Assembly (NCBI GenBank): GCA_963932145.1
Contig: OZ010586.1
Location: 78,138,003 to 78,202,002, forward strand
Direction: 5' to 3'
Length of the DNA: 64,000 nucleotides
Source: Acanthosepion lycidas
Lineage: Eukaryota; Mollusca; Cephalopoda; Sepiida; Sepiidae
The translations under genes were made by a program, and so were the position numbers. Under the pieces are notes generated by a model. That model worked only from the letters and a program-made list of their open reading frames with translations. It searched no databases and had not been told where the DNA came from. This document shows, piece by piece, positions 11,500 to 22,679 of this stretch (position 1 is the stretch's first letter; each line of letters begins with the position of its first letter).

Positions 11500-12165
11500 G
11501 CCCTCTATCAGTATGGCTGATGCTAACCACTAGATGAGCAACTCACTATGCCTTCTTGGTCTTTTATTTTCTGCTGACACAAAGTGGAATGATTATATGG
11601 AATCAATTGCTAGGTTCACTGTGTCATGCTAGATAATTTTTCTCCTCAGAATCTATCTTGCAAATCTGTAATTCATCTGTGCATAGAACATTGCTGCCAC
11701 ATCTGGTCTGGTCTTTCTGCTACATCTCTATAGATTCTTGACAAAATCCAAACAAGACACATTAAAATTATCGTTCCTGACCTGACATCTTGGTTTCAGT
11801 CACTGCCATAACTAATAAGCTTTTCCCTCTATGATAAATATTTTCATGAATATTGCTCTAATGTACTTTTATTGTTAGTATGTCGAGTTCACTAATCGAA
11901 ATGCAGTACTAGATTTTTCCCATAATATTCACTTCTGAAATTGATAGTTATAACAATAAGTTCTATGCTAATAGTTTCTTCTTTACACTTTTTGCTTGTA
12001 GAATTCTCTTGTAGATTCCTGCTTTATTTGTCAACTAGGATCTCCAAAGATTTAAATAGAATGTCAATCATCATCTCCTTGAATCCTTTTATTGTCCCTC
12101 TCTGTTTCTTTTCACACTCAGTAAACCCTTGCATCATATTGGCTTTTATTGCCTTGTAAAATGAT
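11500..12165 (+). pseudogene. LINE A C-terminal fragment
   Basis: Aligns at nucleotide level with 21520-22190 of the best LINE A: the words for ESIARF, the H.CCHIWSG-like block and the 'cctgacctgacatcttgg' stretch appear in order. Frames are broken by many stops. It ends where an RTE fragment begins at about 12165. Confidence 0.65.
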
Positions 12166-12745
12166 TGAAAAAAATAAAAATTTGAATATCTGGGATGTGT
12201 TTTAACAGAGGATCAAGATACTGACACTGAAATCTGAAGGTATATTGGAATAGTAAAAGATGCTATCTAAATGCTAAGCAAAGTATTATGAAACAGGAAA
12301 ATATTCTTAGAAACCAAGAAAAGAGTACTAAACTGTTATGTAATATCAATCCTCCTCTCTATCAGAGAATGCTGGACTATTTTGTTACAGATGAAGAGCA
12401 GACATGAGGTAATGAAATGTGGATCAAGAGAAGGATGTTGAGAATACAACTGATGAACATGTGAATAATGAAGAAGTGTCAAAGAAAATTGAAAAAAAGG
12501 ATGCTTATATTTAGATTCAGAAAGAGACTGTTGAAACTTATAGGATGAATAATGAGGAAAAAGGGTTGAGAGAATTTGACACTCAAAGGATATACTGAAT
12601 TCAACAGGGACAGTGAGAAACAGTGTGTAACCTACCTAAGAAGGAGTGAGAGGGATGTTTAAAAGTCAAACCTTACTAAGTGCTACAATGGACAGGAAAT
12701 AATGGACAGTCATTATCACCCACATCTTGAAATGACATAGAAAAC
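12165..12745 (+). pseudogene. RTE-family C-terminal fragment
   Basis: Starts with the conserved 'FEYLG(C)VLTED' words, followed by the YGS.CW-like and RRML.I blocks in broken frames, and the LMRK..L..FDTQ segment. This is the stretch after the RT in RTE LINEs. It is 5'-truncated like all other copies in the window. Confidence 0.65.
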
Positions 12746-12774
12746 AAGGAGAAGAAATCCCTCCTTGTTTTCTG

Positions 12775-13050
12775 TTTAGAAGAGTCAGATTCAACTAAAA
12801 CTAGTGTATTGGGCTGAAGCTGCTCAATACTCACTATCCACCTTGACAAAGTTCAAAATCTATTACAGAACTCATATATACAATACATTGCCAAAAAACT
12901 GGAAAAATAGTGTGCTTCTTGTATCACTTGAAAAATCACCTGATTACTTTTGTCATGCTTTACCTTTAAAAGAATAAGATCAAGCCAAAAAGTAGAGTAT
13001 TTCTGCCATATCTAGTCTGGAATTATTCATTCCTCACTTTCCAACATTGA
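12775..13050 (+). other. Possible LINE scrap
   Basis: One frame gives WAEAAQYSL and LPKNWKNS, which faintly resemble LINE C-terminal segments. Weak; it could be chance. Confidence 0.25.
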
Positions 13051-13184
13051 CAGTTGGTTGATTTTGTTTGGCAGCATATCAACCTCTATGGGTTATTTAA
13101 TGCTGAAATCTAAATATTTTGAACACAATTTTATGGCTTCAACTAAATATATTTTGAACACAATTGTATGCATTCAACTAGATA

Positions 13185-13425
13185 AAAAATGCAGTGTTAT
13201 TCATTTTGCTATAAAATGTATTATGGTAATTCTACTATAGAATTGTATTACTGATCACTTGTCTTTAAGATTGTATTGTTGGTAACTTTATTATAAATAG
13301 CTATTGTTAGTCATTTTGCTATAAATAAGCATTGTTGGCAATTCTATTATAAATAAATACGTATTGTTGGTCATTTTATTATAAATAAGTATTGTTGGCA
13401 ATTTTACTATAAAAATGTATTTTTA
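13185..13425. repeat. ~30 bp minisatellite
   Basis: About seven imperfect units of 'tattgttggcaattttatta' plus 'taaataag', differing by a few bases. The unit is AT-rich and no reading frame is preserved. Confidence 0.8.
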
Positions 13426-13444
13426 CACTTTCATACTGATTTTT

Positions 13445-13608
13445 TTTTGTTTGTTTGGGGTTTTACCATTTCCCAATAGCTTGGGCCCTAACAGGTACTA
13501 CCATCCCAGTTCATGATGGACCTGGGAACAACAACAATTAATAGGTGGTTCCATGTACCTCAAAACCTCCAATCTCCTGATTATAGGCCGGATGCATTTT
13601 ATCATCAT
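13445..13608. other. Unclassified dispersed-repeat-like segment
   Basis: Richer in GC than its surroundings ('tgggccctaacaggtactac', 'cctgggaacaac') and ending next to the repeat copy at 13610. I could not pair it with another copy in the window. Confidence 0.3.
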
Positions 13609-13609
13609 A

Positions 13610-14393
13610 TTAGCAGCATGGCCCGGCGTTGCTCGTGCTTGATTCAAAAATCATACGATTCATACAGCAATCACTATCACTTGACTTAAAATATTTTTGC
13701 TCTTCCTTGTCTTTAAAGGAGTGCCCTTTGCCGTGCTGATGTTGCTACATGCCTTACTTCTTGCCTATCTCACACTGCAAATTTTTTCTAAGCTCTATAT
13801 TAAACATTAAATCTGTTACGAAAAAAGAACTAAACAAAATGAACACAAAACGATCAGCTTTAAAAAAGGACTCGTAACTGGAAAAACCGAATGAAAAAAG
13901 AATGTTAACAACAAGTACTTTTTCACACCCAACCCAGTTCTGCGGAATCAGAATCAACGTTGAGTTTAAGCATGCGAATGAGCCAATTGGAGTAAAGTTC
14001 CATGCAGATTTAAATTTTTCCTACTTGTGATGAATGCTGCTATCGATTTTTTTGCATGCTAGGTAACATTCATGTCAGTCAGCTGTTGGCTCTCTCGCTG
14101 GCCAATAGAAACTTCCTGCCTTTTCGTGGCAGCCAGCTATAGGCTGTCACTGTGGGCAGTAGAAAATGGCCGCAAACTACATGAAAAGTGCCGTAGAAGC
14201 ATGAAAATATCGATTATTTCCACTATCGATGGGAGTTGGGAAATGCAAAGTTGGTCTTGGCCTTTCTGCTAACTTGGAGCATGTGCATGTAAATTTGGGT
14301 GCAAATCTGTCAAAAATTGCGGCCGTGCATTTGTTATACACACACACACACATACACACACACATCCTGCCTTTTATAGACAGAGATCCAGGA
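13610..14393 (+). mobile_element. CCCGGCGTTGC-headed dispersed repeat, copy 3
   Basis: Head 'tagcagcatggcccggcg'; tail a (CA)n tract then 'gccttttatagacagaga'. It is the closest relative of copy 2 and differs mainly by point changes and a 20-base gap near 14060. Short frames on both strands are shared by chance and carry no domain. Confidence 0.7.
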
Positions 14394-14404
14394 TTAACTT
14401 TTAA

Positions 14405-14765
14405 AAATCAATTATGCAGTCTTGTAGAGGAAGACTTATTTCAGTCTTCTTCTTCTTTCCCACAAATCTGTTGCTACTTTAATGCAATTCCCATAGCAAA
14501 TGTTCAGATGAGTGCCATTCTTTAGTTCCCTCACTTCAGATAGAGGTAGGACATGACATGCTTTTCTCATGGAGTAAAATCTCTCTCATCTTCCCCATGT
14601 TCCCAGAGAAAGTTACACTCAGACAGCATTTTTCTTGAACAGGCTCCTATGTGGGTGCTTTCCTGAGCACTACAATCTTAACTTCTTAAAGTCAAAAGTC
14701 AATCATTATCTATCCTTAATATCTACATAATTTTTACTTTTTGCAACCTCATCTTTCATTAATAT
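14405..14765 (+). pseudogene. LINE B C-terminal fragment
   Basis: The words for 'gttcagatgagtgccattc', 'actacaatcttaactt' and the following block match 51235-51480 and 55150-55400. Broken frames, no motif upstream of the C-terminus. Confidence 0.5.
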
Positions 14766-14924
14766 TGCACACCTCATTCATCTAGTTATGCTAAAACATT
14801 GGAAACAATATTTTGCATATGCAAATGACAGGTGAACAGAAATGGAAGACAATTTCAACAAGACAATATGTTATATTTTTATTTTTATATAGGGTGTTTC
14901 AAAAGTATGTATTACATTACAACA

Positions 14925-15085
14925 CTGTATGGGTAAATAGCAGGACAGACCGGGTTCTATAGCCTTGGATGGCAAATGGTCTACCACAGAAAAAAATGGG
15001 AACCTATTGTGGAAAAAATCTGCCTCATCAGTCATGTATCAAAAGATATGTAATTGCCTATGCACATATCATGCATGCCACTGAA
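14925..15085 (+). mobile_element. S1 SINE body fragment, inside the mariner
   Basis: Reverse complement of 4560-4720 ('gggtaaatagcaggacagac', 'catgtatcaaaagatatg'). The tRNA head is missing. Confidence 0.6.
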
Positions 15086-15179
15086 CTGATTGATATCTTA
15101 ATAATTTCTGGAGATATCAAAGCACTATTTATATTTCCTGAAAGCTAATATTTCAACTTTTCTATATAGGTTTTTACAG

Positions 15180-15830
15180 ATGTTCAATGGAAGCACCGCA
15201 AGTTACACAACACACATCCAAGTGATAATTCAATTCTTGACAAACACGACCAAGCATAGCTTTGTCAATGTTTCATAAGGAATCCATCATTCACATTATC
15301 AGATCATCCATGACTCTTGGAAAAGAATTTAAATACCATGAGGCCTTTCACATACCCCCAGAGGAATAACTCACATGTTATAAGGTCTGGAGACCTAGGT
15401 GGTCATCATAGGAACATGTGATCAGTCTGTCCAGAATGCCGAACACATCTGTTAGGCAATGTTATGTTTAGATACTGTCTAACATTAAGACTCCAGTGAG
15501 GAGGTGCTCCATCCCATTGGAAAATGAAGACAACCAGTTTTGTACCATGGCAAGGTACCATCACGATTGACTGTTCCTTCTTCTTCTTCAAAAAAAAATG
15601 ATCCATACACATGTTTCTTTGACATGATACAGAACAGGTTTACCTTAGCAGAATCTCACACATGCTCAAGAGTTACATGAGGGTTCTCAGTTCCCCATAT
15701 GCATGTTTTATGCTTGTTAATTTTGCCACTTATGTTGAAGTTTGTCTCATCATTAAAAACAAGCCAGTCATCAAATCCATCTTCTTCCAACCTCTCTGGA
15801 ATTTCTATGCAACATTCATGGCGAGGGTTA
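15180..15830 (-). pseudogene. Mariner transposase remnant (DD41D-like spacing)
   Basis: Minus-strand frames show FIFQWDGAPPHW, VRQYLN..LP and, after two adjacent TGA codons near 15397-15402, PPRSPDL then LWGYVK. The QWDGAPP aspartate and the SPDL aspartate are separated by 41 positions counting the two stops, which would put it near the DD41D group. A tryptophan codon before PPRSPDL may account for one of the stops. The first catalytic aspartate is not recognisable and other frames are broken. It cannot be active. Confidence 0.65.
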
Positions 15831-15877
15831 ATTAAATTAACAGAAGAAAACTTGACACGTTTAACTTTTAAATGGTA

Positions 15878-15957
15878 TTAGGTTGGTGCAAAAATAATGA
15901 CGTTTTCTAAGATATGTTACTATGTGAGAAAACGTCATTATTTTTGCACCAACCTAA
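15878..15957. mobile_element. 80 bp mariner-type MITE
   Basis: Inverted ends TTAGGTTGGTGCAAAA, with about 30 bp of each arm paired, TA at both flanks (15876-15877 and 15958-15959), and a short centre. Same family as 9616-9717. It is inserted in the dead mariner. Confidence 0.9.
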
Positions 15958-16129
15958 TACCAGTTCAGTCATGTTACCATTTGTAGTTCATGATAAAAGA
16001 GATCTTAGAATCTAACATAGAATTTTGAAACACCCTGTATAACAGAAGAAAAAGAAAGAAAATACATTAGTATGCATATAAAGAAAATAAGACTTTAAAA
16101 GCTTGTGAATGTGTGGGTGATATATACAT

Positions 16130-16430
16130 GTATATGTGTGTGAAAAAGTTCAGTCACCAAGGTGAAATATATCTCCATGCCTGGGAGAAGATTCAGGTGG
16201 ATGTTGTTGCTACAGAATGCTAGGCCAAAAAGGGAGAGAGGGCACAAAGTGTCCTGTTTTTATAGTTACTTGCCAGAATCCTCTTATGTCTTCTTGGGGA
16301 AACTGGCAAAGAATAATCCACACACCATTACCGTTTTAACAGTAACTCTCTACCTTGAGAATTTCTTAGTCTTGCATTGGGTGAAATCTTGCATGGGAAA
16401 AAATGGAGAAATATACAGATAGTTGTTTTT
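16130..16430 (+). other. Possible LINE B 3' tail
   Basis: The end 'ctctaccttgagaatttc' and 'cttgcattgggtgaaatc' resembles the LINE B terminus. The 86-codon frame at 16162 has no recognisable motif. Confidence 0.3.
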
Positions 16431-16954
16431 GTGTTTACCCTTTGAACTGAAATGAAATATTGTAGACAGAGAAGAAAAACAGGAGTTCACCCATAAAAGC
16501 ATCAAGAATGAAACAAATCGACTCTTATGATCCAGAATGGTGATGATATTTCATCAATCTAAGAACAACCATTGATGAATGATGATAAGGATATTTCATG
16601 TCCTGGAAATAAACATAAAAATGTCATCATCTAAAACAACCTGGCCACCAGTGATAATATACGATGATGATAACACAAACATTACTAATATTGTAATTAA
16701 CATCATAAAAAGAAAAATACACATCTTGTCATTAATGTCAGCACCTGTCTCAAAGTCTTATTATTTATGTTACAATTGTACATTTTAGTCATTTCATTTT
16801 CAGTAAAAAAAAATAGAGAAAAAGGAATCCTGTATCGACTATAAATACATATAAAAATGGGGTATCTTACATTACACATAGCTAACATCTAACCCCATTA
16901 CAAGACAATAAATAGCAAAGTTGATTTCATCAGTTCTTTTTGATTCAACAAAAA
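16431..16954. other. No feature recognised
   Basis: AT-rich sequence with scattered ATGATG words; nothing further supported. Confidence 0.4.
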
Positions 16955-17520
16955 ACAAAAAGTGTGACACTAAAATCCAAAGGTACATTAGGATAGAGAA
17001 ATCTGCCTTCTAAAAGCTAAGCAAAGAAACAGGAAAAATTTTCTTAGAAACAAAGGAAAGAATACTGAAATATTAGGTAATATCAGTATTTGTATATGGC
17101 AGTCAAAGTCTCTTCAGAGATGAAGAAGAGACTTGAAGCAAATGACATGTGATTCTACAGAAGGATGTTGAGAATACAATGGGCAAACATGTGAGAAAAA
17201 CAAAGTTTTAGAGAAAATGAAAGCAAACTGGACACTTATATCTGATATAAGAAAGAGATAGTCTCTAAGGCATATTAATGGGCGAAGGGGAATTGGAATA
17301 TTTGATACTCACAGAAAATACTGATGGCAAGAGGGATAGAAAAAAACAAGTCATAACATACTTAGCAAGATTAAGTAAATGGATAGTTAGGAAATATCAC
17401 AAAATGACAAAAGGTTTTAGGAGATATAACAAAAAGACAAAATTTATTAAGAGCTACAAAGGACAGGAAGTTGGAGTGAATCATGATGCCAATGTCCTGA
17501 ATGGACACATCACATAGAAA
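16955..17520 (+). pseudogene. RTE-family C-terminal fragment
   Basis: Same order of blocks as 12165-12745. The last 80 codons (17278-17517) stay open and carry TENTDGKRDRKKQ, TYLARLSKW and VLNGHIT, the typical end of this RTE family. Upstream parts contain stops. The start at 17278 is internal to the domain and is not a true start. Confidence 0.65.
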
Positions 17521-18289
17521 AGAAAGATTCATATTAATATTTCTGCAAACTTTATATTCAAATTTTTATAAAGTCCATTCTATTTAGGTACATTCTATTT
17601 AGGCACAATGTAAAAAACGCAAAATTCTGCCAGGCAATTATTTTTAGGAAACACTGTAGGAATTTTTAGTTTTTTTGTTTTAAAAGGAACACCTGAATCT
17701 TTTTTTTTTTTAACTACCTTTCTTTTATGATTGCATTGTGAAAGAAACTTAAAGAATTGTTCTGCTTAACAAAAAGTGAGAGATGGAAAGAAACAAAAGC
17801 AGAGGAAATCTTTTGAGAGAAAATGGAGAGAAATTATTGGGAGCAAGAAGTAAAAAGACCAAGCAGTTGTATTGAAGGAATTTAACTTGGCTTTGAGGGA
17901 AAAGAATAGAACAATAACCAGGGTCATCAAAATGTTCAGCATTCCTCTTTTATGAGAAAAGATCTACATGGCTAGCAGACATTAAAAAGTTCTTACCTTT
18001 CTATTGAATATCTGCTTCTATTTTTAGTAAAGTGTAATTTTCTTGATCCTTTGATTGCCCTAAACACACTTTGTCTTTATTTTTCTTTCTGTTTATGTTA
18101 CACGTCCCTGAAACAATTTGAAACACTGCCGAGCTTCGAATTGCAATCACAAATCATTCTAAGCTAGGATCTTTTCTGACAGTTAAATATTCACCATCAG
18201 ACTTCTATAGTTCTCTTTTACTTTGTCATTTAGGGCAAGGTTTCCCAACTTGGTTGATATCACCCAGTGCTTGAAATCACCCACTAGAA
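17521..18289. other. No feature recognised
   Basis: AT-rich sequence without coding or repeat signal that I can defend. Confidence 0.4.
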
Positions 18290-18440
18290 TACATGCTATC
18301 ACTGCTTTCATTTCAATTTAAGATCATAGTTTCTATTTTGGAAAGGTTTATCTTGAGTTCTGATTCTTAGAACATTTGGTAAAGGATGATGATTTTTTGT
18401 TCAAGATCATTCTTATCTCAACTATGACTACCTATGTTAT
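18290..18440 (-). pseudogene. LINE C fragment
   Basis: The minus strand gives DLEQKIIIL, a broken M, then ELKINLSKIET and NESSD. This matches 295-400 of the plus-strand LINE C at the left edge (DLEQKII.L, GLKINVSKTES, NESSD). Confidence 0.55.
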
Positions 18441-18739
18441 AACATATCACCCCTTATCATCAATACATTGGCCTTGGATAGGAAAGCAAGATTTCTGTTT
18501 TCTTTTAGTAGATTCATTTGGAATGCTTAAATGAACAATGCCCATCACTTGATGTACTTTTATATGTACAAGGCATTGTCTAGATTAAATAGAATACGGT
18601 TCTCATTTCCTCTTTCTCATACTTCTGATGAGGTTATTTACATTATTTACATTGTTTGGACTGTTGTTATCATCTTTATTGCCATATCCAGTCAATGGAT
18701 CCAATCAATGCTTTTATCCATGATGCGTTGGTTGGATCC

Positions 18740-19400
18740 AGTAACTTGACCCAAAGTTCACATGTAAATTTGATACAAACAACTCTTCTTTGTCAACTAA
18801 CATCTTGCATAAGTCAAACATTGTATATCAATTTAAATGTCTTTACCATGACGATGCTAACAAAAAGTCTTACATTTCATTTGGCTGAACATAGCTTAAT
18901 ACAACAGCACTTAAAGGAACACTCATGCCCACACTCACAAATAAGACAGATAAAAGTTGAAAATGCATCTATATTGCATAAAAACAATAATAAAAACTAA
19001 AAATCCTTGAAGCTTTTTATATAAGAGTGTTAAAGCCCGAAATAAAGTCAACTATGAGTATAGCGACAATTTCCTTAAATGCTTATGAAAAAAAATTATT
19101 ATATAAGTATGAACAAAAACAAAAAAGTTACTCCCCTTACACTGAAAGAAACCATAAGAACATATGAATTTTGAACTTTGAAATCCAGAATGCTGCATAA
19201 GCAGTAAAAAACAAACAATTGAAATGTTTTAAATTCACAGAAACACATATACATACTCACAGACAACTTAAGCCCCTGAAGATGGTCTTAGATGAAATTG
19301 AAAATACTTGGGAAAATAAAAACTATTTGAAAGAAAATTTTGGTATTTTTCTTACAGTTTTCTAAATCTATTGAAAAATTAGTCTGAGAGTTTGAAAGGA
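18740..19400 (+). pseudogene. Penelope-like element 3' part (GIY-YIG remnant)
   Basis: Broken frames contain an LTSC.SQTLYI block, then LTFHLAEHSLIQQHL and the late segment VNYEYSDNFLKCL. This resembles the GIY-YIG-bearing C-termini of Penelope-like elements. After the coding part comes 'cccctgaagatggtcttaga', a typical PLE 3' UTR style, and the sequence soon runs into (TA)n at 19459. The catalytic residues are not intact. The assignment rests on pattern memory and is tentative. Confidence 0.4.
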
Positions 19401-19457
19401 TCACAAAGAAAACTAAGTGGCATGATATGTTTAAATTATTTAATCAAACCTGTTTGA

Positions 19458-19458
<1 letters not shown>

Positions 19459-19536
<78 letters not shown>

Positions 19537-19868
19537 TAGATAGATGTTCCATATTTTTAATTTTATCCACAGGCCCATTTAAAAAGATTCCTGAATCTAA
19601 AATTTAAAAAAAAAAATTTCTTTTGAAATTAACTTTACAGCTTCTACCTCACCCCTCGACATCCTTTCAAAAATTGACCGTCATATTTGTCTACAATCAC
19701 GACACATTTGTTGCTTACACATTTTCTGCAACTGTCAACGATGGCCTGTCTATGTTCCGGTTTGAAAAAAAATTAAAAGGAATTCTTCAAATTCACAACT
19801 TTCCATTATTTTTATTATTTTAGATTCAGGAATCTTCTTAAATGTAGATAAAATTAAAAATGTGGAAC

Positions 19869-19910
<42 letters not shown>

Positions 19911-19915
19911 ATATG

Positions 19916-19958
<43 letters not shown>
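19459..19958. repeat. 500 bp palindrome bounded by (TA)n and (GATA)n
   Basis: The left arm is (TA)n, (TAGA)n, then 'tgttccatatttttaatttt' and 'gattcctgaatctaaaa'. The right arm (19800-19958) is its complement in reverse order, including (TCTA)n and (TA)n. Between them lie about 190 bp with no coding content. It could fold as a long hairpin. The symmetry includes the microsatellites themselves. Confidence 0.85.
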
Positions 19959-19961
19959 CCT

Positions 19962-22214
19962 TAAACTTCACACCCCGCAAAGAACCTCCCATTACTAGAA
20001 CCTCGTTCTACTACCAACGATCAGATTGGGACTCGTTCCGTTACTTCCTCCGCGATGTCCCCTGAGATGTTGTCTTTACACTCCCTGTCCATGAATGTGC
20101 TTCTGAGGTCTCATCTTGGGTTAAAGCTGGAATCAACGCTTTCATCCCCTCAAGGAAATTTATGGTCAAGTCGCATTCCTCCCCTTGGTTCTCCGCTGCT
20201 TGCTCAGCTGCCATTGCCCATAGGAACCACTTCTTTCACATATTTCATAGCGACATGTCGGACTGCAATAGACGTCTCTTTGCCTCCACCCATAGCGAGT
20301 GTAATGTGTCCTCAACGAAGCTAAGACAATATTTGCTGCTCGGATGAGGGAGCGTATTGCATCTTGCAAATTTGGCTCCAAAGATTATTGGCGGCTCTGC
20401 AAGAGTGTCCTGAACAATAGAAAACCCTCCATACCTCCTTTATTCAACCAGTTCGAGGTCTTGACCTCCTCAACTGACAAGGCTGAATGCCTTGCTGGGA
20501 AGTTCTCATATAATTTGATGCTCGACTCCACCGGTGTACCCATACCAGACTTCTCTCTAAGGACTGAGGCCCTATTTAGTGGCTTATGCATAAGCCCGTC
20601 ATCAGTACTGGGTATTATCTCCAAATTAGACCCCTACAAGGCTAGTGGTGGAGATGGCATACCAGCCATTGTCTTGAAGAAATGCACGCCTGAGCTAGCA
20701 CCCGCCCTCTCTAAACTGTATAATTACTGCCTCAAGGAATCCTGCTTTCCTAACTGCTGGAAGTCCTCATCCATTGTTTCTGTCTTTAAGAACTCTGGAG
20801 ACCCCTCTGACCCCTCTAATTACCATCCTATTAGTCTACTACCTCTCTTCGGCAAAGTCTTCGAAGCCCTAATCAACGCAGAAGTGGTTAACCATCTTAC
20901 CGCACACAACCTTCTCTCAGACAAGCAATATGGTTTCCGCTATGCCCGTTCTACAGCTGACGTGCTTACGGCCATCACTGAAACCATCTTCCAAGCACTT
21001 CAAAATAACAGTGAGGCTCGTTCCATGGCCCTAGACATTTCCAAAGCGATTGATAGGGTTTGGCATGCCGGCCTTCTTCATAAGCTCCAGGGTTACGGTA
21101 TTATTGGTCGACTGATCTAATACAATCATTCCTGTCAAACCGAGAATTGAAGGTTGTTCTCAACGGATTCTCCTCCAATTCCTATCCCACAAGTGCAGGT
21201 GTTCCCCAAGGCTCCGTCCTTGGCCCCACACTTTTCCTTATTTTCATCAATGACCTTCCTGACGCCATAGGTTCCCAAGTTGGCATCTACGCGGATGACA
21301 CTATAATTTACTCCTGCCTCAAAAACAAATCTAGTGTCACTGTCAATCGGTTGTTAACTGGGGCAACAATTGGATGGTCAAATTTAACGCCTCAAAAACT
21401 AAACTACTCTCCATTAACCACCATAGAGATCCTTACCTGCCCCCCATTAGAATGTCTGATAGTCAACTTCTTGAGAGCAACTCCCTGCGTCTGCTCGGTC
21501 TCACGTTGACTGGTGACCTGAGATGGAACAAATACATTGAGTCAATTGCATCGTCCACTGCGAGGAAAGTTGGCTCTCTGTGCCGCGCCAGGAAATTTTT
21601 CTCTCCTGAATCGATACTTCTAATATACAAAATCACCATTCGCCCTTGCATGGAGTATTGCTGCCATATATGGTCTGGGGCACCTTCTGTTTACCTTGGA
21701 GTTCTTGACAAGATCCAGAAACGGATGTGTTATGTGATTGGCCCTGATCTGGCGTCTCGTCTGCAGCCACTATCTCACAGATGCTTCGTCACCTCTCTCT
21801 GTCTCTTCTACAAATATTTTCATGGTAATTGCTCCGATGAGCTGCTTTCACTGGTTCCCAGTCTCCATGAATTCAAGCGCCCTACGAGGCTGGCATCCCG
21901 CTCTCACCCTTACACTGTAGAAATGTTTAAATGTAGCCGTCTCTTCTACTCTAATAGCTTCATGCCTCGCACCTCTCGCCTGTGGAACACCCTTCCCAAT
22001 TACTGTTTTCCTGATAGCTATGATCTCCAACTATTCAAATGTAATGTCAATCGACATCTCCAGTTACCTTGATCTACACACTACCCTTCCCTTCATCCTT
22101 TCTTCTATCACTCCTATCTGCTCTTGCTCCAAATCTTCTGGAACCCCCCACCCCCTGCATCCTAGTGGCTTCATGCCTTGCTTGGGGCACAATCCTTAAA
22201 AAAAAAAAAAAAAA
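19962..22214 (+). mobile_element. LINE A, 5'-truncated, best-preserved copy
   Basis: Non-LTR retrotransposon starting just after (TA)n and ending in a 17-A tail at 22198-22214. The apurinic-type endonuclease that would lie upstream is missing. Related 3' fragments lie at 2250, 10255, 11500, 36230, 61010 and 62000. The CR1/Jockey-like placement is by style of the RT and C-terminus. Confidence 0.85.
19975..22072 (+). pseudogene. LINE A reverse transcriptase (frameshifted)
   Basis: The region before 20344 continues the protein in broken frames (QRSDWDSFRYFLRD, then PWFSAACSAAIAHRN). The main frame 20344-21120 carries YKASGGDGIPAIVL, PISLLPLFGKVFEALI, DKQYGFRYARST and motif A as ALDISKAIDRVWH, in which the usual Phe before the second Asp is Ile. 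The next piece, in another frame (21123-21350), has AGVPQGSVLGPTLFLIFIND and the catalytic IYADDTIIY. A third frame (21374-22072) has FNASKTKLLSINH, the CCHIWSG block and the C-terminal LFKCNVNRHL. Two frameshifts, near 21118 and 21360, make it inactive, but its motifs are complete, so it is relatively young. Translation would start upstream of the truncation. Confidence 0.85.
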
Positions 22215-22269
22215 CTTATTTAAAATATATAATATGTGGGTTAATTTCTCAAAGTAAAATTAATATAAA

Positions 22270-22599
22270 TGTTGATTACATTATAAAAAAGAATTTAGCA
22301 ATGGCAAGAAGAATATTTGTTTTACTAGACATTAAATTACATAATGTATATTACATACTATACTATTATTACTATAATTTACTTTGAATTTCAGTTTGCC
22401 TAAAGTATATTTTGAATATTTTTGAATTTAAAAATTCTGAAAAACTAAACATATTTTTACTTCTGTTTATAAATACTTGTTGCAAAATAAAATCCTCATA
22501 TTTGGCATCATAAAGTCCAGCAGAGGATGAAAGGCATCAGCTTAGATAAGTTTTCCTTTTGTCTTTATTCACGTACACACACACATACTTGTGTGAGTC

Positions 22600-22600
<1 letters not shown>
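22270..22600 (+). repeat. Duplicated segment, copy 1
   Basis: Aligns with 23380-23700 ('gaaaaactaaacatattttt' with its counterpart; 'ttgtctttattcac' followed by CA-rich words). No coding potential. Confidence 0.6.

Positions 22601-22665
<65 letters not shown>
22599..22665. repeat. (TA)n microsatellite with (GTAT)n end
   Basis: TA run of about 60 bases next to the MITE at 22680. Confidence 0.9.
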
Positions 22666-22670
<5 letters not shown>

Positions 22671-22679
22671 ATACATATA

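Larger units (their letters stand above)
14890..16037 (-). mobile_element. Degenerate mariner-family element
   Basis: The two ends are inverted repeats (AGGGTGTTTCAAAA at the left, its complement at 16023-16036) with TA at both flanks. Two insertions disrupt it: an S1 SINE piece at 14925-15085 and a MITE at 15878-15957. The rest includes a dead transposase on the minus strand. The ends and the TA duplication place it in the IS630-Tc1-mariner superfamily. Confidence 0.8.

Noticed and set aside
15406-15612. Intact mariner transposase gene.
   Set aside because: Only a central piece is open; adjacent stops and frameshifts surround it.
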